Positions 9,472 through 18,768 of a DNA stretch of 64,000 bases are shown here, one piece after another; the first letter of the stretch is position 1, and each line of letters starts with the position of its first letter. The position numbers were made by a program, and so were the translations under genes. Below the pieces are notes generated by a model. It had not been told where the DNA came from, ran no database searches, and saw only the letters and a program-made list of their open reading frames with translations. The DNA is from Gammaproteobacteria bacterium (GTDB lineage: Bacteria > Pseudomonadota > Gammaproteobacteria > UBA6002). The DNA lies in contig JACCWJ010000021.1 of the NCBI GenBank assembly GCA_013697705.1, forward strand, positions 1 to 64,000, written 5' to 3'.

Positions 9472-9541
9472 TTGATGTAGCGAAGCGAAATCAAGATTTA
9501 TCCTTCAAAAAAGCTCCCTCCTCTTTGCTTCGCTACATCAA
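9472..9541. repeat. Inverted repeat, 15-bp perfect arms, in the 9172-9556 gene-free stretch
   Basis: TTGATGTAGCGAAGC (9472-9486) is matched by GCTTCGCTACATCAA (9527-9541) with about 40 bases between. It lies just downstream of the minus-strand lipoprotein gene. The loop is long for an intrinsic terminator and no T tract follows, so a small dispersed repeat or mRNA-end structure is possible. The rest of 9172-9556 shows no convincing gene. Confidence 0.7.
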
Positions 9542-9556
9542 ACTTAAGAAGGTCTC

Positions 9557-9982
9557 CTAACTCTTTTTTCGATAAGCTCGGTCCATTAACACGGTAATGT
9601 GCGAAGGATACTTTTGCATTGCACCAGAATACGCATCTACAAAAACCCCTGGCCAAAATAGGATAACATTCGCTATTGTCCAGGCATTAAAGCTTTGTCC
9701 TATACCCACTTGTTTTTGAAAGTACCCGGGTTTTTGGCAACATGCTACTAGCGCTCCCTGTCCCTTTGTCACTACAACGGTGCCAGGATTTGAGTTAAAT
9801 CCATAAGTGCGACCCTTGCTGTCAGTTAAGGTGCAGACGGCGCCAGGGATGATTTCATGGGTTTGATAATCAATTGCTTGTAAATGGATGGGTTGGGTGG
9901 TGCCAGAAACTATGGTGGCACAGCCGCTAATAAAGAGTGGCAGTAAAGATAGCCCCAATATTAACTTGTGAATTCTTGTCAT
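9557..9982 (-). CDS. Small outer-membrane-type lipoprotein
   Basis: The product has 141 residues. A lipoprotein signal peptide ends in FISGC (Cys21) and continues CATIVSGTTQ, a start common in small proteobacterial lipoproteins of unknown function. The mature part is short and beta-rich, with a hydrophobic stretch at about 101-118 (ANVILFWPGVFVDAYSG) that could insert in or lie on a membrane. The similarity to carboxypeptidase-regulatory-like surface lipoproteins is only general. It stands alone, convergent with nothing and transcribed in the same direction as the CorB-like gene behind it. Function unknown. Confidence 0.8.
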   Translation of the reverse strand: MTRIHKLILGLSLLPLFISGCATIVSGTTQPIHLQAIDYQTHEIIPGAVCTLTDSKGRTYGFNSNPGTVVVTKGQGALVACCQKPGYFQKQVGIGQSFNAWTIANVILFWPGVFVDAYSGAMQKYPSHITVLMDRAYRKKS

Positions 9983-10073
9983 CTTTTTTTCCTAATATTT
10001 AATTATTAATGTGACTTCAGCTGAAAGCCGCTGGCCAATTTACGATAATATTTTATCGAATGTCAATAATTAA

Positions 10074-11342
10074 TTAAATATTAAGAGCAGGTGCGGATAG
10101 CCTCACTGACTCAATGAAGTTTCCTTCAATTTCTAGAATTTCAAAACGATAGCCCGAAATTTTTAAGCAAATTGTGGTGCTGGGAATGGTTTGTAGGTAT
10201 TCCAAAATAAGTCCGTTCAATGTTTTAGGGCCTTCCACGGGTAAGTTCCAACCCAATGTTCTATTTAATTCACGAATATTTATACTGCCCTCTACTAGAA
10301 AGGTTCCATCTTTTTGAGGGATAATTTCATTAGAGGGGGCCGCTAAATTTGTAGTGAATTGACCGATAATTTCACCCAGAATATCTTCTAATGTAACCAG
10401 TCCCTGAATATCTCCATATTCATCAACCACCAATCCAATACGCACTTTTTGTTGTTGGAAATTGACTAGCTGGTCATTCAAAGGCGTGGCTTCAGGGATG
10501 AAATAGACTTGGTCAGCCGCTTTTAATAAGTCTTCTTTTTTTAATTTATTTTCAGCAAACAATTGCAGCACATTGCGAACATGCAAAATCCCTTTAACAT
10601 TATCAATATCTCCATCATAAATCGGCAGTCTGGTGTGCTGACAGGATTGGAGCTGGGTTAAGATTTTTGACCATTGTTCGTCAAGATTTAACCCGCAAAT
10701 TTCGTTGCGAGGAATCATAATGTCTTCCACGGTGGCTTTACCAAGATCCAATATGCCTAGCAGCATTTCCTGATAACGATTCGCAGATTTACCCAGGGCT
10801 TCAAAGACGACTGTGCGCAACTCCTCGTGAGATAAAGTATCTATTTTATGGTGTGCCTTTCTCTCTAAGTGAAAAATCTGTAACAAACCGTTTGCGATGC
10901 CACTTGTGGCCCAAACTAACGGGTAGAGTGTTTTCAACAAAATTTTCAAGGGGAAAGAGGCGAAGAATGCAATTTTCTCGGGATATAAGGAAGCCAACAC
11001 TTTTGGGGTGATTTCTGCAAAGATTAAAATTACTAAGGTAAGAATTAAGGTCGTTGCTGCGACGCCAAAGTCTCCCCAAAATCTCACTGCGAGAATAGTT
11101 GCTACCGCTGAAGCAAAGATGGTGGCGAAGGTGTTGCCTATTAAAATGATGCCTAGAAGTTTGTCTGGTTTGCTTAATAGTTCGCTAATGCGGATCGCGG
11201 CAGGGTTCTTTTTCCGTGCTAGGTGTCTCAATCGATAGCGATTGATCGACATAATGCCTGTCTCAGTACTCGAAAAAAAAGCAGTTAATAGAATCAAGAA
11301 AATTAAAATCAAAATTAATAAGTGTGCTGGTAACGTATTCAA
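10074..11342 (-). CDS. CorB/YfjD-like CNNM-family transporter (DUF21-CBS-CorC)
   Basis: The product has 422 residues. The N-terminal DUF21 domain (about 1-190) has four hydrophobic segments and the typical FFSSTETGIMSINRYRLR opening. A CBS pair follows at about 200-335 (MIPRNEICGL, RLPIYDGD, GLVTLEDILGE), then a CorC/HlyC-type domain at about 340-415. This matches YfjD/CorB (CNNM family), linked to Mg2+ and divalent-cation homeostasis. The start is TTG, its bases overlapping the TGA of the upstream YpjD-like gene (TTGA), so the two are coupled. The same pair sits beside ffh in enterobacteria. Confidence 0.88.
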   Translation of the reverse strand: MNTLPAHLLILILIFLILLTAFFSSTETGIMSINRYRLRHLARKKNPAAIRISELLSKPDKLLGIILIGNTFATIFASAVATILAVRFWGDFGVAATTLILTLVILIFAEITPKVLASLYPEKIAFFASFPLKILLKTLYPLVWATSGIANGLLQIFHLERKAHHKIDTLSHEELRTVVFEALGKSANRYQEMLLGILDLGKATVEDIMIPRNEICGLNLDEQWSKILTQLQSCQHTRLPIYDGDIDNVKGILHVRNVLQLFAENKLKKEDLLKAADQVYFIPEATPLNDQLVNFQQQKVRIGLVVDEYGDIQGLVTLEDILGEIIGQFTTNLAAPSNEIIPQKDGTFLVEGSINIRELNRTLGWNLPVEGPKTLNGLILEYLQTIPSTTICLKISGYRFEILEIEGNFIESVRLSAPALNI

Positions 11343-12133
11343 GGTAATAATTCCATTATGATCATACTGCTAAAATAAATGATTGAGAGAATTCCAAAGC
11401 CGCTTAAGGTGCAATAAATGGCTTTTTTCCCGCGCCATCCAAAGTAATGTCGTCCAATGAGCAGAAGAACAAATACACACAATGCCGCAAACGTCAAAAT
11501 AGTTTTTTGCAAAAATTGTTGCAGAAGCACAGTGTGAAAAAAGTAGATGCTGGTGATTAAAACCAGGCCTAATAAAATGGAGCCGGCAATAATCATCTGA
11601 AAGAGCTGTTTTTCCATTGTTTCAATGGGGGGGAGAGTTTGGGAGATTTCAAAATTTTTTTGTTTTAAAAGCTTTTCTTGAAATGCCAGGGTGACGGCTT
11701 GCAATCCAGCGATCAATAGGACACTGAATGTAGCGACAGACAACAATATATGCAGGAACTGTTTAGGCTGCGCAGCAGTATTAATAATATGGCTAGAAGG
11801 GAAATTGCCGGCGAGTAAGATGGAAAGTGCCGCTAACGGCAATATTAATATTGCTAGGTATCCTATTGGCCTGAATAAGGCAATGAAAATAATAATGCTC
11901 GTAGTCAGCCATGTGGCTAAGGAGAAGAGATTGTAGACAGTTAGATTCTGGCCCTGAGTCAGATCAATCCACTTATAGAGAAGATCGCCATGCAGTATGA
12001 TGGCGGGAATAACGAACACAAATAGTAGGGTATTTCTAATATGCCTAATCGAACGCGCAGGATAGGCTTGGGTGATGGAGCCTGCGACATAGAGCAATAT
12101 GGTTATGATGTTAAACATATAGGATAAAAACAA
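11339..12133 (-). CDS. ypjD: YpjD-like inner-membrane protein (cytochrome c assembly/CcsA fold)
   Basis: The product has 264 residues and is almost wholly hydrophobic, with about eight membrane segments. The region around residues 165-264 (AFQEKLLKQK, later GRHYFGWRGKKAIYCTLSGF) matches the C-terminal half of CcsA/YpjD family proteins. In gammaproteobacteria ypjD lies divergent to ffh and next to a CorB-type gene, exactly as here. The first possible start is TTG at 12133; an ATG at 12118 would shorten the product by five residues, and neither has a strong ribosome binding site. A role in heme handling is a family-level guess; the context suggests a link with the CorB-like partner. Confidence 0.82.
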   Translation of the reverse strand: MFLSYMFNIITILLYVAGSITQAYPARSIRHIRNTLLFVFVIPAIILHGDLLYKWIDLTQGQNLTVYNLFSLATWLTTSIIIFIALFRPIGYLAILILPLAALSILLAGNFPSSHIINTAAQPKQFLHILLSVATFSVLLIAGLQAVTLAFQEKLLKQKNFEISQTLPPIETMEKQLFQMIIAGSILLGLVLITSIYFFHTVLLQQFLQKTILTFAALCVFVLLLIGRHYFGWRGKKAIYCTLSGFGILSIIYFSSMIIMELLP

Positions 12134-12268
12134 AGCCGCCTGTGCTTAAAAGGGTGAAATTGTAACATATTCTTGCTATCCTCTGGAATCTTTTTGCAAC
12201 TATCATCGACATTAGTGGGTTCCGCCTTTTGCTATATAAAAAGGACTGGCCTGGAATTAGAGGTAATT

Positions 12269-13627
12269 ATGTTTAGTAGCTTATCAGAGCGTTTGGCGCA
12301 AACGATTAAAAACCTAACGGGTCAAGGGCGCTTAACCGAAAAAAACATTGGGGATACCCTGCGTGATGTCCGCATGGCTTTGCTTGAGGCAGATGTTGCT
12401 CTTCCTGTTGTAAAAGAATTTATCGATTCTTTGCAGCAAAAAGCACTTGGCCAACAAGTGCTGCAAAGTTTGACCCCGGGCGATACACTGGTAAAACTAG
12501 TCAATGATGAATTGACCAATATACTCGGTAAAGACTCCGCACCCTTAAACTTACAGACGCAGCCGCCTGCTGTTATCTTAGTTGCCGGGTTACAAGGCTC
12601 TGGTAAAACCACCACTGTGGCGAAATTGGCGAATTGGTTGAAACAAGAGCACAAAAAATCCGTATTGGTTACCAGTGTCGACATCTATAGACCAGCGGCT
12701 ATTGCCCAGCTAGAAACCCTTGCAAAACAAATCGATGTCCATTATTTCCCGAGCAGTGCTAATGAAAATCCGGTCACTATTGCTAAAGAAGCAGTGGCAA
12801 AGGCAAAAATACAGTTCATAGATGTTGTCATTATTGATAGTGCAGGGCGATTGCATATAGATCAGGAAATGATGAATGAAATCCGTCAAGTGCACCAGGC
12901 GGTAGATCCAATTGAAACATTGTTTGTTGTAGATAGTATGACCGGTCAAGATGCCGCCAATACCGCGAAAGCCTTTAATGAAGCGCTACCTTTGACAGGT
13001 GTGGTGCTCACCAAGACCGACGGCGATGCAAGAGGTGGGGCTGCTCTTTCGATACGACAAATCACCGGAAAACCCATTAAATTCATCGGGGTAGGTGAGA
13101 AAGTTGATGCTCTCGAGATGTTCCATCCAGAACGAATTGCCTCACGCATATTAGGCATGGGCGATATTCTATCGCTAGTTGAAGAAGCTCAGCGCAAAGT
13201 TGATAAAGTTCACGCCGAAAAAATGGAAAAGAAACTTAAAAAAGGCAAAAGCTTTGATTTAGAAGATTTTAAAAATCAGTTACAGCAAATGCGCAATATG
13301 GGCGGTATTACCAGTTTGCTTGGCAAAATACCTGGTATGGGCCAGCTACCTGCCGCGGCCAAAAATAGTATCGATGAGAAAATGTTTGTGAAAATGGAAG
13401 CCATTATAAATTCCATGACATCTAAAGAGCGGCGCTTCCCTGCGCTAATTAAGGGTTCGCACAAACGGCGCATTTCGCTCGGTTCAGGGACTGAGATTCA
13501 GGATATTAACCGTTTACTAAAACAGTTCATGCAAATGCAAAAAATGATGAAGAAGCTCAAGGGCGGCGGCATGGTAAAAATGATGCAGCGCTTGAAAAAT
13601 ATTATGCCAGGCGATTTGCCGATGTAA
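12269..13627 (+). CDS. ffh: Signal recognition particle protein Ffh
   Basis: The SRP54 GTPase binds 4.5S RNA and targets inner-membrane proteins co-translationally. The product has 452 residues from the ATG at 12269, preceded by TAGAGG; the longer frame from 12173 adds 32 residues that do not fit the family. The N domain is at about 1-95. G motifs are GLQGSGKTT (about 107-115), DSAGR (about 190) and TKTDGDARGG (about 248). The Met-rich M domain (about 315-452) ends in MVKMMQRLKN and MPGDLPM. It is divergent from ypjD, as in enterobacteria. Confidence 0.97.
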   Translation: MFSSLSERLAQTIKNLTGQGRLTEKNIGDTLRDVRMALLEADVALPVVKEFIDSLQQKALGQQVLQSLTPGDTLVKLVNDELTNILGKDSAPLNLQTQPPAVILVAGLQGSGKTTTVAKLANWLKQEHKKSVLVTSVDIYRPAAIAQLETLAKQIDVHYFPSSANENPVTIAKEAVAKAKIQFIDVVIIDSAGRLHIDQEMMNEIRQVHQAVDPIETLFVVDSMTGQDAANTAKAFNEALPLTGVVLTKTDGDARGGAALSIRQITGKPIKFIGVGEKVDALEMFHPERIASRILGMGDILSLVEEAQRKVDKVHAEKMEKKLKKGKSFDLEDFKNQLQQMRNMGGITSLLGKIPGMGQLPAAAKNSIDEKMFVKMEAIINSMTSKERRFPALIKGSHKRRISLGSGTEIQDINRLLKQFMQMQKMMKKLKGGGMVKMMQRLKNIMPGDLPM

Positions 13628-13650
13628 TTGGCAATCTCTTGAAAAAATAT

Positions 13651-13679
13651 TTTACTCTTCTCCTAAATTTGCATACAAT
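13651..13679 (+). promoter_or_regulatory. Possible sigma70 promoter for the rpsP operon
   Basis: TTTACT (13651-13656) and TACAAT (13674-13679) are 17 bases apart, with a TG two bases before the -10 box (TGCATACAAT reads as an extended -10). It lies about 48 bases upstream of rpsP, after the end of ffh. Judged by eye only. Confidence 0.4.
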
Positions 13680-13726
13680 CCCAGGTTTAGCTAAAAAAGC
13701 ATTATTTACAGAGGAAATATAGAACG

Positions 13727-14101
13727 ATGGTAGTTATTCGTTTAGCTCGTGGGGGGGCCAAAAAACGCCCTTTTTACAGCATAGTTGTTGCAGATAGTCG
13801 TGAAGCACGTGATGGTCGTTATATTGAGCGTATTGGATATTTCAATCCTATCGCAAAAGGTGGCGAAATCGGCCTGCTTATAGAAGAAGCGCGGGTTGAT
13901 CATTGGACATCTAAAGGCGCTCAGCCTTCTGATCGCGTGATTAGTTTAATCAAACAATTCAAGAAACAGGCTGCTTCAGCAGACGGGGTTTCTGCTTCAG
14001 ATAACAAGGCAAAGAAAGCGCCTAAGAAAGCAACTGAGTCTCAGGCTAATGAAATGTCTAAGAAAGATGCTGTAAAAGAAACCGAAACAAAGTCTGAATA
14101 G
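13727..14101 (+). CDS. rpsP: Ribosomal protein bS16
   Basis: The first 80 residues are a standard S16 domain ([19 protein letters not shown], then [12 protein letters not shown]), a structural protein of the 30S body. At 124 residues it is longer than the usual 80-90 because of a Lys/Ala/Ser/Glu-rich tail from about residue 84, probably disordered. The ribosome binding site AGAGGAAATA precedes the ATG. It is first in the rpsP-rimM-trmD-rplS operon, whose order is conserved across gammaproteobacteria. Confidence 0.97.
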   Translation: MVVIRLARGGAKKRPFYSIVVADSREARDGRYIERIGYFNPIAKGGEIGLLIEEARVDHWTSKGAQPSDRVISLIKQFKKQAASADGVSASDNKAKKAPKKATESQANEMSKKDAVKETETKSE

Positions 14102-14113
14102 TGCTATTCCGCG

Positions 14114-14617
14114 ATGAATAATCAAATTGCCATAGGGCGGTTTGGCAGTCCTTACGGAATCAAAGGTTGGGTGAAGGTAATTTCCTACACGGATCCAACT
14201 GAGAAAATTTTAGAGTATTTGCCCTGGTATATTTTTAAAGATAATAACAAAACGCCTATAGTAAAAGTTAACGGTAAAAGGCATGGGAATAATCTGGTGA
14301 TCCAGATTCCGCAATGCAAAGATCGTGATGAGGCTAAAACCTATACCAACTTAGAAATATACATCGATAAAGAGCAATTACCTGCTCCGGAAAAAGATGA
14401 GTATTATTGGATAGACCTCGTTGGGTTAACTGTATTTAATTGCGAAGGTGAAAACCTAGGGCGAGTTGAGCGTTTATTCGACACCGGCGCTAATGATGTT
14501 CTTTTGGTAAAAGATGAGCAGGCTAAGGAAAGATTAATACCCTATATTGACCACGTCATTATTAAAGTGGATTTGGAGAATCAAAAACTAACGGTCGATT
14601 GGGATTCTTCATTTTAA
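14114..14617 (+). CDS. rimM: Ribosome maturation factor RimM
   Basis: The product has 167 residues. The N-terminal RimM domain opens with AIGRFGSPYGIKGWVKV, and a PRC-barrel domain occupies about 95-165 (YYWIDLVGLTV, GANDVLLV, RLIPYIDHVI). RimM binds S19 and helps assemble the 30S head. It lies 12 bases after rpsP and 8 before trmD, in the usual operon position. Length is normal. Confidence 0.96.
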   Translation: MNNQIAIGRFGSPYGIKGWVKVISYTDPTEKILEYLPWYIFKDNNKTPIVKVNGKRHGNNLVIQIPQCKDRDEAKTYTNLEIYIDKEQLPAPEKDEYYWIDLVGLTVFNCEGENLGRVERLFDTGANDVLLVKDEQAKERLIPYIDHVIIKVDLENQKLTVDWDSSF

Positions 14618-14625
14618 GGTATTAA

Positions 14626-15396
14626 ATGCGATTAGCTATCATCAGCTTATTTCCTGAAATGTTTGATTCGCTTAATTGTGGTATCACCGGTCGGGCCATT
14701 ATGAAGGGCCAAGTTAGCCTTAAATTTTGGAATCCCAGAGACTTTGTTCCTGAAGCGGGCGTGGGTAAATATCGAGCAGTCGATGACCGTCCCTATGGCG
14801 GTGGCCCCGGCATGGTAATGATGATTCAACCTTTGCGTGATGCCATTAGAGCAGCTAAAAGTGAGATAGGCGGCAAACCACGCATTATTCATTTGTCCCC
14901 TCAGGGGAAGGTGTTGACTCAAGAAAGTATCAATGTCCTGGCTCAGCAACAAGAGATCGTTTTAGTGACGAGTCGTTATGAAGGGGTCGACGAGCGGTTG
15001 CTGGAAGAGGAGATTGACGAAGAGTGGTCAATTGGAGATTATGTCTTAACGGGGGGAGAGCTTCCCGCCATGGTATTAATTGATGCGATGATTCGCTTAA
15101 TGCCGGGCGTACTAGGGCATCCCAGTTCGGCGACTCAAGATTCGTTTATGAATGGACTTTTAGACTGTCCACATTATACTCGCCCAGAAGCGTTTAAGGG
15201 AAAATCTGTTCCCAAAGTATTGCTTGAAGGCAATCACCAAGCTATCGCGAGCTGGCGATTGAAGCAAGCCCTAGGCAGAACGTGGTTGCGACGCCCAGAG
15301 TTATTGAAAACTCGGGTATTGACACCCACAGAGCAACAATTGTTAAATGATTTTATTCGCGAATATGAAGAATTTAGAGGAAAAACTCATGAGTAA
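14626..15396 (+). CDS. trmD: tRNA (guanine-37-N1)-methyltransferase TrmD
   Basis: The product has 256 residues. This SPOUT-class enzyme uses SAM to methylate G37 of tRNAs reading CUN, CCN and CGG, preventing +1 frameshifts. The opening [13 protein letters not shown], the [14 protein letters not shown] segment and the knot region [10 protein letters not shown] to [15 protein letters not shown] are all intact. Its stop overlaps the rplS start by 8 bases. Confidence 0.97.
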   Translation: MRLAIISLFPEMFDSLNCGITGRAIMKGQVSLKFWNPRDFVPEAGVGKYRAVDDRPYGGGPGMVMMIQPLRDAIRAAKSEIGGKPRIIHLSPQGKVLTQESINVLAQQQEIVLVTSRYEGVDERLLEEEIDEEWSIGDYVLTGGELPAMVLIDAMIRLMPGVLGHPSSATQDSFMNGLLDCPHYTRPEAFKGKSVPKVLLEGNHQAIASWRLKQALGRTWLRRPELLKTRVLTPTEQQLLNDFIREYEEFRGKTHE

Positions 15397-15736
15397 CATT
15401 ATTCATCAACTTGAAGCCGAGCAAATGCAAGGTAAAGAAATTCCAAAGTTTCAATCTGGAGATACCTTGATTGTGCAGGTAAAAGTAAAGGAAGGTGAGC
15501 GTGTGCGCTTACAGGCGTATGAAGGTATAGTGATTGCGAAACGTAATCGCGGGCTTAACTCAGCATTTACTGTTAGAAAAATGTCTCACGGTGTGAGTGT
15601 TGAGCGGGTATTTCAAACATATAGCCCATTAATCGAATCCATTGAAGTAAAACGTCGTGGTGCCGTTAGAAGAGCTAAGCTTTATTACCTACGCAACTTA
15701 ACCGGTCGAAAAGCGCGTATCAAAGAAAAGGTGTAA
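15389..15736 (+). CDS. rplS: Ribosomal protein bL19
   Basis: The product has 115 residues from the ATG at 15389, preceded by AGAGGAAAA; the frame's earlier start inside trmD (15347) would add 14 atypical residues. The family signatures [16 protein letters not shown] and [15 protein letters not shown] are present. L19 sits at the 30S-50S interface. The 8-base overlap with trmD and the TAATG overlap with ogt indicate one coupled operon. Confidence 0.96.
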   Translation: MSNIIHQLEAEQMQGKEIPKFQSGDTLIVQVKVKEGERVRLQAYEGIVIAKRNRGLNSAFTVRKMSHGVSVERVFQTYSPLIESIEVKRRGAVRRAKLYYLRNLTGRKARIKEKV

Positions 15737-16212
15737 TGAGCGATTTATCTCGATTAGATGCTGTTTTAGAGTCTCCAATCGGAAGGCTAGGTATTAGAAC
15801 CGACAAAGAGTCTTTGCTGTCGGTTCTATTTCTCCCCAAAGAAGAAAGAACTATTGCTCCTTCTTCACCGTTGGCCTTAGAGGTGCAACACCAACTATCC
15901 GCCTATTTTAATAATAAATTAACTACTTTTGACTTACCTCTGCTTATTGAAGGCACTTCTTTTCAACAAAAAGTCTTAACCGCGTTGCAAAGTATCGCTT
16001 TTGGTAAAACAATTACCTATGGACAGCTGGCTCACGGCTTAGCCACGGGACCTCGTGCTATTGGAAATGCCTGTCGACGCAACCCAATCCCTGTCATAAT
16101 TCCTTGTCATCGGGTGCTGTCTCAAAATGGGATCGGCGGATATTCTGGTGCTACTTCCGGAGATTTATTAACAATTAAAGGCTGGCTGTTGCGTCACGAG
16201 GCAGACAATTGA
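15736..16212 (+). CDS. ogt: Methylated-DNA--protein-cysteine methyltransferase
   Basis: The product has 158 residues. The alkyl-acceptor motif PCHRV carries Cys124, preceded by the DNA-binding helix region ITYGQLAHGLATGPRAIGNA and followed by GIGGYSG. It repairs O6-alkylguanine by suicidal transfer to that cysteine. The start overlaps the rplS stop (TAATG) and the end overlaps the ygfZ start, so it appears to be an extra member of the ribosomal operon, which is unusual for ogt. Confidence 0.93.
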   Translation: MSDLSRLDAVLESPIGRLGIRTDKESLLSVLFLPKEERTIAPSSPLALEVQHQLSAYFNNKLTTFDLPLLIEGTSFQQKVLTALQSIAFGKTITYGQLAHGLATGPRAIGNACRRNPIPVIIPCHRVLSQNGIGGYSGATSGDLLTIKGWLLRHEADN

Positions 16213-17096
16213 AAATCACTCATAGTCTATTCGCACTAGAAAATTACAGCATAGTCAAAATCAGTGGTGATAATTCTGCAAATTTTTTACAAGGTCAATT
16301 TACTTGCGACGTTACTCAAGTTAACGAACATAAAAGTTCTTTGGGTGCGCTTTGTAATCCTCAAGGCAGAATTTTAGCCGTATTCACTCTCTTTAAAAGA
16401 GGCAGCGAGTTTTTTTGTTTACTGTCTTCCAGTTTAGTTAGCCACTTCATTAACCACTTATCGAAATTTGCAGCATTTTCCAAAGTGACTTTAAACGATA
16501 TTACTGCTGACTTTTTTCTCTATGGTTATACCGGCGAGCAAAATTCCGATTGGTTCGATGCAGGCATTCCATTACCCAATGAAGTACGTGCTAGTGCTGA
16601 ATTATTAATTTGCCATCTTCCAGGGCGAACACCTCGATATTTAATTTGGAGTGATAAAGCTCAAGATAGCGCAAAAATAACTGCGCCTGAAGAGGTTAAT
16701 ACTCAGCGTCTATCATGGAAGTTAGTGGATATTCTGTCAGGGCATGCCACTATTTATCCGCAAACAATTGCCACGGTCACACCTCATATGCTTAATCTGC
16801 ATCATTTAGAAGCAGTAAGTTTTAGCAAGGGGTGTTATGTAGGGCAAGAAATAGTAGCGCGCACTCATTATTTGGGTAAATCAAAACGCCATTTACATCA
16901 CGCCGAAATTAACAGCAATGTGCAACTAGATCCAGGTGAATTAATATTTGCAGGGGATCAAGAAGTAGGAATCTTGATGGATTCTGTTGTCATAGATAGC
17001 ACAACTTTTCTTTTGATTGTCATTCAAGATCCAATGGATAGAATGCTCACCCTACGAAAACATCCTCTCATTATCAATGCTAGCCCACTAAGTTAA
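16209..17096 (+). CDS. ygfZ: YgfZ-like folate-binding protein (Fe-S cluster maintenance)
   Basis: The product has 295 residues with a GcvT-like fold. The family signature KGCYVGQEIVAR lies at about 207-218, followed by the YLGKSKR segment. YgfZ proteins are tetrahydrofolate-dependent and support assembly or repair of certain Fe-S enzymes. The start is TTG at 16209, sharing bases with the ogt stop (TTGA). It is last in the rpsP transcription unit and convergent with lysS. Confidence 0.92.
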   Translation: MKITHSLFALENYSIVKISGDNSANFLQGQFTCDVTQVNEHKSSLGALCNPQGRILAVFTLFKRGSEFFCLLSSSLVSHFINHLSKFAAFSKVTLNDITADFFLYGYTGEQNSDWFDAGIPLPNEVRASAELLICHLPGRTPRYLIWSDKAQDSAKITAPEEVNTQRLSWKLVDILSGHATIYPQTIATVTPHMLNLHHLEAVSFSKGCYVGQEIVARTHYLGKSKRHLHHAEINSNVQLDPGELIFAGDQEVGILMDSVVIDSTTFLLIVIQDPMDRMLTLRKHPLIINASPLS

Positions 17097-17155
17097 GGTC
17101 TCGGTATAAAGGGTTGATGGCTAATCGCGGGAGCATGGCATCGAATCCATCCATA

Positions 17156-17220
17156 TTCTCCCCTCTCTCACGAATAAGCTTCGAAGAATTAAATAGTAAT
17201 TTACGCGAGAGAGGAGGGAA
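17156..17220. terminator. Imperfect inverted repeat between convergent ygfZ and lysS
   Basis: TTCTCCCCTCTCTC (17156-17169) pairs with GAGAGAGGAGGGAA (17207-17220) with two mismatches. The 8-bp core CCTCTCTC/GAGAGAGG is perfect. It lies between two converging genes, which suits a transcript end for either strand, but there is no clear T tract and the loop is about 37 bases. Confidence 0.45.
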
Positions 17221-17229
17221 TCATATTTA

Positions 17230-18732
17230 TCAAGATCGCATTAACGGAAATAAAATGACATCTCTAATGGAAGGTGAATCAGTCAGTAACATCACTAATC
17301 TATCAATACCAATTCCTTCTCCCGCAGTAGGTGGCAAGCCATATTCTAAAGCAGTAATATATTCTGCGTCATAATACATTGCTTCTTCGTCACCCGCAGT
17401 TCGTGCTTCTGCTTGTTCTTTGAAGCGTGCGGCTTGGTCCTCAGGATCATTTAATTCAGAAAATCCATTGGCTATTTCACGGCCCGCAACAAAAAATTCG
17501 AATCGATCAGTGATAAGGGGATTATCATCATTCTTTCGCGCAAGAGGTGAAACTTCCGTGGGAAATTCAGTAATGAAAATGGGTTCGTCTAATTGGCGTT
17601 CTACTGTTTTTTCAAAAATTTCATATTGTATTCTGCCTAGCCCATAATCATCATGAATCGCCAGATCAAGGTTTCTAGCAATTTTCATGGCGGTATCGTA
17701 ATCCGTTATGTCGGCAAGCGAGATGTCCTTATTGTAATGTAAAATAGCATTTTGAATGGACATGCGTAGAAAAGGTTTTCCAAAATCATAGATCTTGCCT
17801 TGATAGGTCACCGCGGTGGTACCTAATACTTTTTGAGCGATGAAGCGAATCATTTCTTCGGTTAAATTCATTAAATCATTGTAATCTGCATAGGCTTGAT
17901 AAAATTCAATCATCGTAAACTCGGGGTTATGCCGAGTAGAGATTCCTTCATTACGAAAATTTCGGTTGATCTCAAACACGCGTTCAAATCCACCCACTAC
18001 CAATCTTTTTAAATATAATTCAGGAGCAATCCTTAAATATAATTCCATATCTAAGGCGTTATGATGCGTTTTAAACGGTTTCGCTGCTGCGCCACCCGGG
18101 ATAACGTGCATCATGGGTGTTTCTACTTCGAGAAAATCTTTAGCGCATAAAAATTCACGCATTGCTTCGATGATTTTTGAACGTATGAGGAAAGTTTGTC
18201 GACTTTTTTCATTGACCATTATGTCCAGATAACGTTGACGATAACAAAGTTCTTGGTCATTTAAGCCGTGAAATTTATCAGGAAGTGGACGTAATGTTTT
18301 GGTAAGAAAAACAAGATTGTGAGCCTTGATTGTTAATTCATCCGTTTTCGTTTTGAATAATGTACCCGTAATGCCGATAATATCGCCAAGGTCCCAGTCT
18401 TTGAAATCTTCATAAATTTCTTCTGGTAAATCATCTTTCTTCACATAGAGTTGTATACGACCAGTTCGATCTTGAAGGTTAACAAAACTCGCCTTGCCCA
18501 TATTTCGTCTTGTCATTATGCGACCAGCGAGAGAAACATTAATCTCTTGGCTTTCTAACTGATCATGCGAAAGTTGGCCATATTGGTTGTGTAGATCCAA
18601 GGCAACATGCTGGGGTTTAAAATCATTGCGAAAGGCCCCCCCTCGCTGACGAAGGTTTTGAAGTTTTGATTTACGTTGTGCAATTTGTTCATTTTCTTCA
18701 AGAGCACCTGTATTTTCTGTATCAGTTAACAT
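17230..18732 (-). CDS. lysS: Lysyl-tRNA synthetase (class II)
   Basis: The product has 500 residues from the ATG at 18732. The sequence GAGGAAAACA directly before it is a good ribosome binding site, so the five-residue-longer version (18747) is less likely. An OB-fold anticodon-binding domain occupies about 50-170, followed by class II catalytic motifs: [22 protein letters not shown] with [14 protein letters not shown], and [13 protein letters not shown] near the end. It charges tRNA-Lys; a tRNA-Lys gene is in this window. It follows prfB by 36 bases, the conserved prfB-lysS pair. Confidence 0.96.
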   Translation of the reverse strand: MLTDTENTGALEENEQIAQRKSKLQNLRQRGGAFRNDFKPQHVALDLHNQYGQLSHDQLESQEINVSLAGRIMTRRNMGKASFVNLQDRTGRIQLYVKKDDLPEEIYEDFKDWDLGDIIGITGTLFKTKTDELTIKAHNLVFLTKTLRPLPDKFHGLNDQELCYRQRYLDIMVNEKSRQTFLIRSKIIEAMREFLCAKDFLEVETPMMHVIPGGAAAKPFKTHHNALDMELYLRIAPELYLKRLVVGGFERVFEINRNFRNEGISTRHNPEFTMIEFYQAYADYNDLMNLTEEMIRFIAQKVLGTTAVTYQGKIYDFGKPFLRMSIQNAILHYNKDISLADITDYDTAMKIARNLDLAIHDDYGLGRIQYEIFEKTVERQLDEPIFITEFPTEVSPLARKNDDNPLITDRFEFFVAGREIANGFSELNDPEDQAARFKEQAEARTAGDEEAMYYDAEYITALEYGLPPTAGEGIGIDRLVMLLTDSPSIRDVILFPLMRS

Positions 18733-18768
18733 TGTTTTCCTCATCACATAAGTTGAATTGCATAATTT

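Noticed and set aside
12173-12268. Longer N-terminus for Ffh
   Set aside because: The extra residues do not match the family and the ATG at 12269 has a good ribosome binding site.
17114-17374. 86-codon plus-strand frame after ygfZ
   Set aside because: It uses a weak TTG start and most of it overlaps the 3' end of lysS in antisense. No domain or conserved look; the inverted repeat in it fits a transcript end better.
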